NCBI GenBank assembly: GCA_947455845.1
Contig: CANGQE010000035.1
Location: 1-9,224 of the forward strand
DNA from: Rickettsiales bacterium
Lineage (GTDB): Bacteria > Pseudomonadota > Alphaproteobacteria > Rickettsiales > UBA1997
Length of the DNA: 9,224 nt
Direction of reading: 5' to 3'
Shown here: one piece after another, positions 1-7,800 of the stretch
Numbering within the stretch: the stretch's first letter is position 1
Layout: every line of letters begins with the position of its first letter
Translations under genes and position numbers: made by a program
The notes under the pieces: model-generated
The model's database searches: none
What the model was told of the DNA's origin: nothing
The model's input: the letters and a program-made list of their open reading frames with translations, nothing else

Positions 1-158
1 AATCACTAATTACCGAAAGCGCCATCAATGATATGGCGAAATTAGGTTCTCTGGAAGAAGTTCGTTCTTCTTTCATCGGCGTACTCAAAGGCGCGCAATC
101 TCAATTCGTCAGAATTCTTTCTGCTCCTGAGAAGGGATTAGCAACTTTGAAGCAGTAG
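1..158 (+). CDS. rplJ: Ribosomal protein L10, C-terminal 51 residues (5' end outside window)
   Basis: This is the 3' end of the gene for L10, the 50S stalk-base protein that binds 23S rRNA and anchors L7/L12 dimers. The reading frame starts at base 3 and runs 51 codons to TAG at 156-158. The tail contains AINDMAKLGSLEEVRSSFIG, then VLKGAQSQFVRILSAPEKG, then LATLKQ. This matches the end of bacterial L10, where a SLEE(V/I) segment leads into a long, proline-interrupted helix that carries L7/L12 dimers. The product name rests on this tail and on the position 42 bases upstream of rplL, the normal L10-L12 order. In E. coli L10 represses translation of its own operon by binding a leader upstream of rplJ; that leader is outside the window. 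There is no sign of truncation other than the window edge. Confidence 0.93.
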   Translation, partial: SLITESAINDMAKLGSLEEVRSSFIGVLKGAQSQFVRILSAPEKGLATLKQ

Positions 159-200
159 TGTCATCTTTTAAAATTATTAACATCAACTAACAGGTAAAAA

Positions 201-563
201 ATGTCCGTTAATCTTGAACAACTATCAGAAACTTTATCATCTCTAACCGTTCTAGAACTTGCTGAATTAAGCAAAGCTTTAGAAGTAAAATGGGGTGTTT
301 CTGCCGCATCATTCTCAGCTGCTCCTGCTGCAGCAGCCGTAGCTGAAGTTAAAGACAAATTCGAAGTTGTTTTACTTGCTGCCGGTGACAATAAAATCAA
401 CGTCATCAAAGAAGTTAGGGCAATCACCGGACTTGGCTTGAAAGAAGCTAAAGATCTAGTTGAAGCTGCTCCTAAAACAGTTAAATCTGATGCTCCAACA
501 GCTGAAGCTGAGGAAATCAAGAAAAAACTTGAAGCAGCTGGCGCTAAAGTTGAATTGAAGTAA
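201..563 (+). CDS. rplL: Ribosomal protein L7/L12
   Basis: This gene encodes the 120-residue acidic stalk protein L7/L12, present in several copies per ribosome, which recruits and stimulates translational GTPases such as EF-Tu and EF-G. Residues about 1-33 form the helical dimerisation domain that binds L10. Residues about 34-50 are an Ala-rich hinge (SAASFSAAPAAAAVAEV). Residues 51-120 form the compact C-terminal domain. The signature NKINVIKEVRAITGLGLKEA lies at 64-83, and numbering coincides with E. coli, so the factor-contact positions I66, I69, K70, R73 and K84 can be read directly. The length is typical for the family. The ATG at 201 is preceded by AGGT at 192-195, 5 bases upstream, and gives the expected N terminus. 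It lies 42 bases after rplJ with no terminator between, so the two are surely cotranscribed. A hairpin follows the stop codon and may limit read-through into rpoB. Confidence 0.98.
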   Translation: MSVNLEQLSETLSSLTVLELAELSKALEVKWGVSAASFSAAPAAAAVAEVKDKFEVVLLAAGDNKINVIKEVRAITGLGLKEAKDLVEAAPKTVKSDAPTAEAEEIKKKLEAAGAKVELK

Positions 564-581
564 TTTATTTTTTACTTCTAG

Positions 582-623
582 GCCAATCCAATCCATCGCG
601 GTTGGATTGGCTTTTGGCGTTTT
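582..623 (+). terminator. Attenuator-like hairpin between rplL and rpoB
   Basis: A perfect 10-bp inverted repeat, GCCAATCCAA (582-591) and TTGGATTGGC (602-611), lies 19 bases after the rplL stop. It can be extended inward by a T-G wobble (592/601) and a C-G pair (593/600), leaving a 6-base loop. It is followed directly by TTTTGGCGTTTT (612-623), a broken T tract, so it looks like a leaky intrinsic terminator. In E. coli the rplL-rpoB gap is known to hold a partial terminator and an RNase III site that keep polymerase subunits below ribosomal proteins; the same role here is inferred from position and structure. The left arm contains overlapping ATCCA repeats, so a shorter alternative stem (588-595 with 603-610) is also possible. 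Confidence 0.75.
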
Positions 624-677
624 AGAACTTTAAAAAACGCATCGCATTTTCGTCCCTTCTTAAAACCGAACACAAAT

Positions 678-681
678 GAGG
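678..681 (+). promoter_or_regulatory. Ribosome-binding site that fixes the rpoB GTG start
   Basis: GAGG ends six bases before the GTG at 688. An in-frame TAA at 682-684 lies only one codon upstream of that GTG, so no earlier start is possible and the good Shine-Dalgarno match supports GTG as the true initiator. An ATG at 676-678 is in the same frame but reads only ATG AGG TAA, overlapping the Shine-Dalgarno. Confidence 0.8.
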
Positions 682-687
682 TAAAAG

Positions 688-3600
688 GTGATTCAGGCTC
701 GTAATTTTGACCAAGCTCTCCTAAGAAAAAGCTTCAGCAATAATAAAGACAGAGAGGCAATTCCTCATCTGATCGCTCTTCAAAAAGATTCCTACGAAAA
801 ATTCCTTCAAGCTAATATTGCACATGAGAAGCGTGAAAATGTCGGCATTCAGTCGGTTTTCAATTCATTCTTTCCACTTTCTGATTCAGCTGGTCGTGTT
901 ACTATTGAATTCGTTAGTTACTCTCTTGGCGAATCTAAATATGAAGCTTACGAATGTCTTTCTGCTGGACGCACTTTCTCCGCTCCACTACGCGCCCAAT
1001 TGCGCTTAATTTTGTGGCACCAAGAAGAAGGAAGTGACGTTAGAGAAATCCGTTCAATCAAAGAACAAGAAGTCTATCTTTGCGATATCCCTTTGATGAG
1101 TGACACCGGAAGCTTCATTGTTAATGGTGCTGAAAGAGTTATTGTTTCTCAAATGCGTCGTGCTCCCGGAGTTTTCTTTGACAGCGAAAATGTCAAACTT
1201 TCCGGTTCTAAATCTTACACTGCTAAAATCATTCCACACATCGGCTCTTGGCTTGATTTCGTGTTTGATAGCAAAGATATCCTTTATTTCCGAGTTGATA
1301 AAAAAAGAAAAATCCCTGTTTCTTCTCTACTTCGTGCTATTGGCATGAGTTCTGAAAACATGATCCGCACCTTCTACGGCGCGGTTGATGCTATTCTTAC
1401 TAAACAAGGCTGGGCATTAAAATTTGATGCTGAACTATTCTCTGGTAAAAAAGTTCCTCACGATTTGGTTTGTGCTGATAGCGGCGAAATCAAAGTTAAA
1501 GAAGGTACTAAGCTTACTCGTAAAACAATCGAAAAACTAAAAGAAGAAAAATTTGTTAATTATCTTCTTACTGACGAAGTTCTTCTTGGTTATGTTGTAG
1601 CTCAAGATTTAGTTGAAGCTGATACTGGTGAATTATTGCTTGAAGCTGGCAGTATTGTTACTGCTGAGAGTTTAGAAATTTTGCAAAAATTAAATTTCGA
1701 AACTATCGCGATCATCAATCCAAGTAAATCTGATATTGGACCATACCTCTACAACACAATGCTTGTAGATAAAAACCAAACTCAAAAAGATTCTTTGTTT
1801 GACGTTTATAAAGCGATCAGACTTGGTGAAGCTCCGTCATCTCTAGAAGTTGCTAAAAACTATTTCGAAAATCTTTTCTTCTCTGATGCTAGATATAACT
1901 TATCTGACGTTGGTAGAATGAAAATGAATCACCGTTTAGGTCTTGAAATCAGCAAAGATACTTTGTTCTTAACTCACAGTGACGTTGAACAAACTATCAA
2001 AATTCTCAGCTTGATCAAACATAACGATCTTAAAACTGATGATATTGACAACTTAGCTAACCGTCGTGTGCGTGCAGTAGGTGAATTGATTGAAAATCAA
2101 CTTCGCATCGGCATGTCTCGTATCGAAAAATCGATCATTGAAAAAATGAACTCGGTTGAAGTTGACACCGTAATGCCTCAAAGCTTGATTAATTCTAAGC
2201 CTTTGATTACTGCGGTTAAAGACTTCTTCGCTACTTCTCAGCTTTCTCAATTCATGGATCAAACCAACCCTCTTGCTGATATTACGCACAAGCGTCGTCT
2301 TTCAGCTTTAGGACCAGGTGGTCTTACTCGTGAAAGAGCGGGTTTCGAAGTTCGTGACGTACATCCAACTCACTACGGCCGTATCTGTCCAATTGAAACT
2401 CCGGAAGGACCGAATATCGGTTTGATCAACAGTTTGGCTACTTACGCTCGCGTAAATAATTATGGTTTCATCGAAACTCCTTACCGCAAAGTAAATAACG
2501 GTAAAATTACCAGCGAAGTAAAATATTTGTCAGCAATGGAAGAAGTTGATTTCACAATCGCTCCTTCAACAATTGCCATTGACGATAAAGGTCAGATTAA
2601 AGCTGATCTAGTAAGCTGTCGTAAAAATGGTGAATTCTTAATGATGACACCGGACAAAATCGACTACATCGACGTTTCAACTAAGCAAATCGTTTCGATT
2701 GCAACTACCTTGATTCCTTTCCTTGAGAATAACGATGCGAATCGTGCCTTGATGGGATCGAACATGCAACGTCAAGCAGTGCCATTACTTCACCCGCAAG
2801 CTCCACTAGTTGGAACCGGAATGGAATCAGTAATCGCTGCCGACTCAGGTGCTGCAATCCGCGCTAAAAAAACCGGCTTAGTAAAATTTGTTGATTCTTC
2901 TAAAGTAGTTGTTGAATCAGTTGATGCTGACGGAATTCCGCACATCGATGTTCACAATTTGCTAAAATATGTAAGAACTAACCAAGATACTTGTATCAAT
3001 CAAAGACCAACCGTTGAAATCGGACAAAAAGTTACAGCGGGTCAAATTATCTCTGACGGACATTCAATTTCAAAAGGTGAAATTGCTCTTGGTAAAAACG
3101 TTCGCGTTGCCTTCATGCCTTGGAGCGGTTACAACTTCGAGGATTCTATTATTATCTCAGAAAAGTTGCTTGCTGACGATACTTTCACCTCAATTCACAT
3201 TGAAGAGTTAGAAGTTGTTGCTCGCGATACTCGCTTAGGACCCGAAGAAATCACTCGCGACATTCCAAATGTTAGCGAAGAAATTTTAGCCAAGCTTGAC
3301 GAAGAAGGTATTATTCACGTTGGTGCTGATGTTAAGGCCGGAGATCTTTTGGTTGGTAAAACCACACCAAAAAGTGAATCGCCAATGACACCAGAAGAAA
3401 AATTATTAAAAGTAATTTTCGGTGAAAAAGCTTCTGACGTAAAAGATTCTTCACTATACGCTTCAACCGGAATCACCGGTACTGTAGTTGACGTGAAAGT
3501 TTTCTCTCGCAAAGGTATCGAAAAAGATGAGCGTTCGATCTACATCGAAATGCAACAAATCGAAGAATTAGCTAAGCGTAAAAATTTGAAAGTTTCTTTC

Positions 3601-4776
3601 TTAGAAACTTCTTTCAAAGATGCTTTAATTAGCCTTTTTGATGGTAAAAAATTAACTAACGCGGTTGATAAGTTAAAAGCTAAATCAACTCTGGAATCTT
3701 CCGAGTTGGAATCAATGTCCAAAAATCTCTTGGTTAAAATCGTTATTGATGACGCCAAAGTAATGGATAAAGCCGAAAAACTAATCAAGTCACACAATAA
3801 GCAAATTGCTGAAATCGAAAAAGAATTTAACGATAAAGTTGCTCGTATCAAAGCGGGTGATGAATTAGGACAAGGCGTTCTAAAAATTGTTAAAGTTTAT
3901 GTGGCTACTAAATATCGCCTGCAACCAGGTGATAAAATGGCCGGACGTCACGGTAACAAAGGTGTGGTTTCTAAAATCGCACCAATCGAAGACATGCCTT
4001 ATTCTGCTGATGGTCAACCAGTTGATATCGTTTTGAACCCACTGGGCGTACCTTCTCGTATGAACGTCGGTCAAATTCTTGAGACTCACTTAGGTTTGGC
4101 TTCGAAAGAACTTGGAAAACAAATTGCTACTCTTTTAGATTTAATTTCAGCTAAAAAAGCGGAATTTATCGACGAGTTGCGTGGGAAGATTTTGGCGATT
4201 TTTTCATCAGACGATGAAACTAAAAAAGTCAAAGCAATGAATGATAATGAGCTAATTTTATTTGCATCTGAACTTAAAAACGGCGTGCATTTTGCTACCG
4301 GAATTTTTGAAGGTGTAAAAGAAGCTTACATTACTAAATTGCTTGAAATTGCAGGAATTGATCCATCTGGACAAATTTCACTTTTTGACGGTAAAACCGG
4401 CGAAAAATTTGAGCGTAAAGTTACAGTTGGTTACATTTACATGTTGAAACTGCATCACTTAGTTGATGATAAGATTCACGCTCGTTCAATTGGACCTTAC
4501 AGTTTGATTACGCAACAACCTCTTGGTGGTAAGTCACACTTTGGTGGTCAGCGTTTTGGTGAAATGGAATGCTGGGCTCTTCAAGCTTATGGCGCCGCTT
4601 ACTCACTTCAAGAAATGCTTACTGTTAAATCAGATGACGTAGTTGGTAGAATTAAAATCTACGAATCAATCATCCAAGGAAATCAAAACTTCAATTGCGG
4701 TATCCCTGAATCATTTAACGTTATGATCAAAGAGGTTCGCTCTTTAGGTCTAAATATTGAACTTGTAGAGAAATAA
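688..4776 (+). CDS. rpoB: DNA-directed RNA polymerase beta subunit
   Basis: This gene encodes the 1362-residue beta subunit, which with beta' forms the catalytic cleft of RNA polymerase. The GTG start is fixed by an in-frame stop just upstream and GAGG at 678-681. Conserved landmarks are present in order. Residues about 232-340 align with the beta i4 insertion of proteobacteria. The rifampicin pocket is at 518-541, with D524, H534 and S539 matching E. coli D516, H526 and S531. PIETPEGPNIGL is at 568-579, and YNFEDS at 815-820 carries acidic E818 and D819. A Lys/Glu-rich, probably coiled-coil insertion at about 950-1055 fits beta i9. PGDKMAGRHGNKG at 1080-1092 has K1083 and K1091, equivalent to E. 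coli K1065 and K1073. KSHFGGQRFGEMECWALQAY starts at 1282. All expected rifampicin-contact residues checked are wild type, so natural resistance is not indicated. From memory it is closest to rickettsial-type alphaproteobacterial RpoB. It is 124 bases after rplL and 83 before rpoC. Confidence 0.99.
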   Translation: MIQARNFDQALLRKSFSNNKDREAIPHLIALQKDSYEKFLQANIAHEKRENVGIQSVFNSFFPLSDSAGRVTIEFVSYSLGESKYEAYECLSAGRTFSAPLRAQLRLILWHQEEGSDVREIRSIKEQEVYLCDIPLMSDTGSFIVNGAERVIVSQMRRAPGVFFDSENVKLSGSKSYTAKIIPHIGSWLDFVFDSKDILYFRVDKKRKIPVSSLLRAIGMSSENMIRTFYGAVDAILTKQGWALKFDAELFSGKKVPHDLVCADSGEIKVKEGTKLTRKTIEKLKEEKFVNYLLTDEVLLGYVVAQDLVEADTGELLLEAGSIVTAESLEILQKLNFETIAIINPSKSDIGPYLYNTMLVDKNQTQKDSLFDVYKAIRLGEAPSSLEVAKNYFENLFFSDARYNLSDVGRMKMNHRLGLEISKDTLFLTHSDVEQTIKILSLIKHNDLKTDDIDNLANRRVRAVGELIENQLRIGMSRIEKSIIEKMNSVEVDTVMPQSLINSKPLITAVKDFFATSQLSQFMDQTNPLADITHKRRLSALGPGGLTRERAGFEVRDVHPTHYGRICPIETPEGPNIGLINSLATYARVNNYGFIETPYRKVNNGKITSEVKYLSAMEEVDFTIAPSTIAIDDKGQIKADLVSCRKNGEFLMMTPDKIDYIDVSTKQIVSIATTLIPFLENNDANRALMGSNMQRQAVPLLHPQAPLVGTGMESVIAADSGAAIRAKKTGLVKFVDSSKVVVESVDADGIPHIDVHNLLKYVRTNQDTCINQRPTVEIGQKVTAGQIISDGHSISKGEIALGKNVRVAFMPWSGYNFEDSIIISEKLLADDTFTSIHIEELEVVARDTRLGPEEITRDIPNVSEEILAKLDEEGIIHVGADVKAGDLLVGKTTPKSESPMTPEEKLLKVIFGEKASDVKDSSLYASTGITGTVVDVKVFSRKGIEKDERSIYIEMQQIEELAKRKNLKVSFLETSFKDALISLFDGKKLTNAVDKLKAKSTLESSELESMSKNLLVKIVIDDAKVMDKAEKLIKSHNKQIAEIEKEFNDKVARIKAGDELGQGVLKIVKVYVATKYRLQPGDKMAGRHGNKGVVSKIAPIEDMPYSADGQPVDIVLNPLGVPSRMNVGQILETHLGLASKELGKQIATLLDLISAKKAEFIDELRGKILAIFSSDDETKKVKAMNDNELILFASELKNGVHFATGIFEGVKEAYITKLLEIAGIDPSGQISLFDGKTGEKFERKVTVGYIYMLKLHHLVDDKIHARSIGPYSLITQQPLGGKSHFGGQRFGEMECWALQAYGAAYSLQEMLTVKSDDVVGRIKIYESIIQGNQNFNCGIPESFNVMIKEVRSLGLNIELVEK

Positions 4777-4784
4777 AAACTAGG

Positions 4785-4805
4785 CCCCGCCTTACAAAGG
4801 CGGGG
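4785..4805 (+). promoter_or_regulatory. GC-rich hairpin between rpoB and rpoC
   Basis: CCCCGCCTT (4785-4793) and AAGGCGGGG (4797-4805) form a perfect 9-bp stem with a 3-base loop, 8 bases after the rpoB stop. It is far more GC-rich than its surroundings. What follows is TGACGCTGAG rather than a T tract, so it should not act as an ordinary intrinsic terminator. A role in mRNA processing, in protecting the rpoB 3' end, or as a transcriptional pause is inferred, not shown. It could instead be a copy of a dispersed palindromic repeat. Confidence 0.7.
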
Positions 4806-4811
4806 TGACGC

Positions 4812-4827
4812 TGAGTATTATTACTCA
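4812..4827 (+). promoter_or_regulatory. Second small hairpin in the rpoB-rpoC gap
   Basis: TGAGTA (4812-4817) and TACTCA (4822-4827) make a perfect 6-bp stem with a TTAT loop. GTGA at 4805-4808 can also pair with TCAC at 4830-4833 across a small internal loop, giving a longer imperfect stem next to the GC-rich hairpin. It ends 32 bases before the rpoC ATG, so it would leave the A-rich rpoC leader single-stranded. The function is unknown. Confidence 0.5.
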
Positions 4828-4859
4828 AATCACGATTTAAAAATAAAAAGCAAAAAATC

Positions 4860-7800
4860 ATGTCACTAGCAGGAACTTCTTCACACGGCCTTTTAAGTCT
4901 AACTGCCAACAGCGCGGTTGATCTTCTAGATTTTAACGCCATCAAAATTTCAATCGCCGATCCTGATAAAATCAGATCTTGGTCTTTCGGCGAAGTTACT
5001 AAACCAGAAACAATCAACTACCGTACCTTCAAACCAGAAAGAGATGGTTTATTTTGCGCTAGAATTTTTGGCCCAATTAAAGATTACGAATGTCTTTGCG
5101 GAAAATATAAGCGTATCAAATATAAAGGTATCGTTTGCGAAAAATGTGGTGTTGAAGTTACTTCATCAAAAGTGCGTCGCGAAAGAATGGGACACATTGA
5201 ACTTGCTGCCCCAATTACTCACATCTGGTTCTTAAAATCACTGCCATCTCGTATCAGTACTATTCTGGGCACTACTCTTAAAGCCATTGAAAAAGTTATT
5301 TATTTTGAAGCTTACTTGGTAATTGATGGTTTAATGTCGCCACTAAAAGAAGGCGAAATTCTAACTGAAGATGAGTATGACAAACTACAAGCTGAACATG
5401 GCTACGGTAGTTTCGTTGCAGAAATGGGTGCAGAAGCTGTTCAAAAACTTTTGCGTAATCTTGATCTTAAAAAATTGCAAAAAGATTTGCGTGAAGATCT
5501 AGTTACTCAAACTTCTGAATTGAAGCGCGAAAAAGCGATCAAAAGATTGAAACTAATCGAACAATTCATCGATTCTGGTAACAAACCGGAAACAATGGTG
5601 ATGAATGTTCTACCAGTTATCCCACCTGATATTCGTCCACTAGTAATGTTGGATGGCGGACGTTTTGCTACTTCAGATTTAAACGAACTTTATCGTCGCG
5701 TTATCAACCGTAACAACCGTTTGAAAAGATTGATGGAACTTGGTGCACCAGACATCATCATCAAAAACGAAAAACGCATGTTGCAAGAATCAGTTGATGC
5801 CTTGTTAGACAATGGCAGATCTGGTGCGGTAGTAAAAAATTCTAACAAAAAACCATTCAAATCTTTGAGCGACATGCTTAAAGGTAAACAAGGTCGTTTC
5901 CGTCAGAACTTGTTAGGTAAACGTGTAGATTATTCCGGTCGTTCGGTAATCGTTGTTGGTCCTGAACTTAAACTTCACCAATGCGGTCTTCCTAAAAAAA
6001 TGGCTTTAGAACTATTCAAGCCTTTCATTTATTCTAAGTTAGAACTTTACGGTAAATCTCCTTCAATCAAAGTTTCTAAAAAACTAGTTGAAGCTGAAAG
6101 ACCAGAAGTCTGGGATATTTTGGATGAAGTTATTAAAGAACATCCGGTCCTTCTAAACCGTGCCCCAACTCTACACAGACTTGGTATTCAAGCATTTGAA
6201 CCGGTTCTTACTGAAGGAAAAGCAATCCAACTTCACCCTCTTGTCTGCGCTGCTTTCAACGCCGACTTTGACGGTGACCAAATGGCTGTTCACGTTCCTC
6301 TATCAATTGAAGCACAAGTGGAAACTCGTGCTTTGATGATGTCGACTAACAACATTCTGAGCCCTGCTAACGGTAAGCCAATTATCGTACCTTCTCAAGA
6401 TATCATTCTTGGTCTGTACTACATGACCATGGAAAATAAAAATTATGCCGAAGCTAAATCTCATCCGATTGCTGATGATTTTGAACTAGGTCACGCTCTA
6501 AATAGTAAAGTTGTTACTTTGCATGATAAAATTCTTTACCGCTTCACTATTAAAGATGCCGGTGACGAAAGATCATTCAAAAAAGTTGATACAACTCCGG
6601 GACGCGTATTGCTTTACAACATCTTGCCAAACGCCATGAAAAGCGATTTTGAAATCGTTAACAAAGCCATGACTAAAAAAGCCGTAACTGATCTAATCGA
6701 CACGGTTTATCGTAACTGTGGTCAAAAAGAAACTGTGATGTTCTGCGATCGTATTATGACTCTTGGATTTACCAATGCCTGCAACGCCGGTATTTCAATT
6801 GGTAAAGACGATATGATCATTCCGCAAGGCAAACAAAAACATATTTCTGAATCACTTGAGCAAGTTAAAAAACTAGAAAGACAATATCGTGAAGGTTTGA
6901 TCACAGCTGGTGAAAGATACAACAAAGTTGTAGATGAATGGACTGGTTGTACCGGCAAAATTTCTCGCGAAATGATGGCGGCAATTGCTAAGTACGAAAC
7001 CCCAGCTAATGCCAACTCAATTTTTATGATGGCTGATTCTGGAGCGAGAGGTTCAGAAAACCAAATTAAACAAGTTGCCGGTATGCGTGGTTTGATGGCT
7101 AAACCATCAGGCGAAATTATCGAAACTCCAATTACTTCTAACTTTAAAGAAGGCTTGAGTGTATTAGAATACTTCATCTCTGCCCACGGTGCTCGTAAAG
7201 GTTTGGCAGATACTGCCCTTAAAACAGCAAACTCAGGTTACTTAACCAGAAGATTGGTTGACGTTTCTCAAGATTGTATCGTTGTTGAAGAAGATTGCGG
7301 TTCGACTGAGGGTATTATCCTTGAGTCAATCATTGATGACGGTCGCGTAATTGCACCTCTTTCTGAGCAAGCTTTGGGACGCGTTCCTCTTGAAGATGTT
7401 AAATCTTTAGATGGTAAAAAAGTTATCGTGAAAGCCGGAACAATGATTGATGAAGCTTTATCTGACGAAATCGAAAAAGCGGCAATCAAAACTATTAAAT
7501 CGCGCTCAGTTCTAACTTGTCAAACTCAAGATGGCGTTTGTATCAAATGCTACGGACGTGACTTGGCTACAGGTAACATCGTTAGTATCGGCGAAGCAAT
7601 CGGTGTGGTTGCAGCCCAATCAATCGGTGAACCGGGTACTCAGTTAACAATGAGAACTTTCCACATTGGTGGTGCGGCGCAAAGAGGTAACGATCAATCT
7701 TCAATTTCTGCGATTGCTGACGGTAAAGTTAGAATTTCTGATAAAGGTACTTTGATTGACCGTAACGGTAAAATCATCGTGGTTAGCAGAAACTCTGAAA

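Noticed and set aside
161..520. Antisense open frame of 119 codons across rplL
   Set aside because: It lies wholly opposite a certain rplL gene, has Ala/Ser/Leu-rich composition mirroring that gene's codons, and lacks a recognisable product.
612..687. Separate promoter for rpoB in the rplL-rpoB gap
   Set aside because: TTGGCG at 614-619 could be a -35 box, but the bases at a proper spacing do not resemble a -10 box.
2239..2310. Natural rifampicin resistance in RpoB
   Set aside because: The key contact residues D524, H534 and S539 are the sensitive type. The Q-T-N variation at 525-527 is, as I recall it, ordinary in related bacteria.
2866..2872. A7 run in rpoB (another at about 5993-5999 in rpoC) as programmed frameshift site
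   Set aside because: The codon phase does not give the usual slippery heptamer, both proteins read through with full conserved sequence, and such runs are expected in AT-rich Lys-rich genes.
4785..4805. Intrinsic terminator between rpoB and rpoC
   Set aside because: The stem is strong but no T tract follows; downstream bases are TGACGCTGAG. rpoC has no visible promoter of its own, so full termination here is unlikely.
6722..7177. Antisense open frame of 151 codons inside rpoC
   Set aside because: It is opposite conserved rpoC coding sequence including the region before the bridge helix, with no domain I recognise and no ribosome-binding evidence. It is best seen as a shadow frame.
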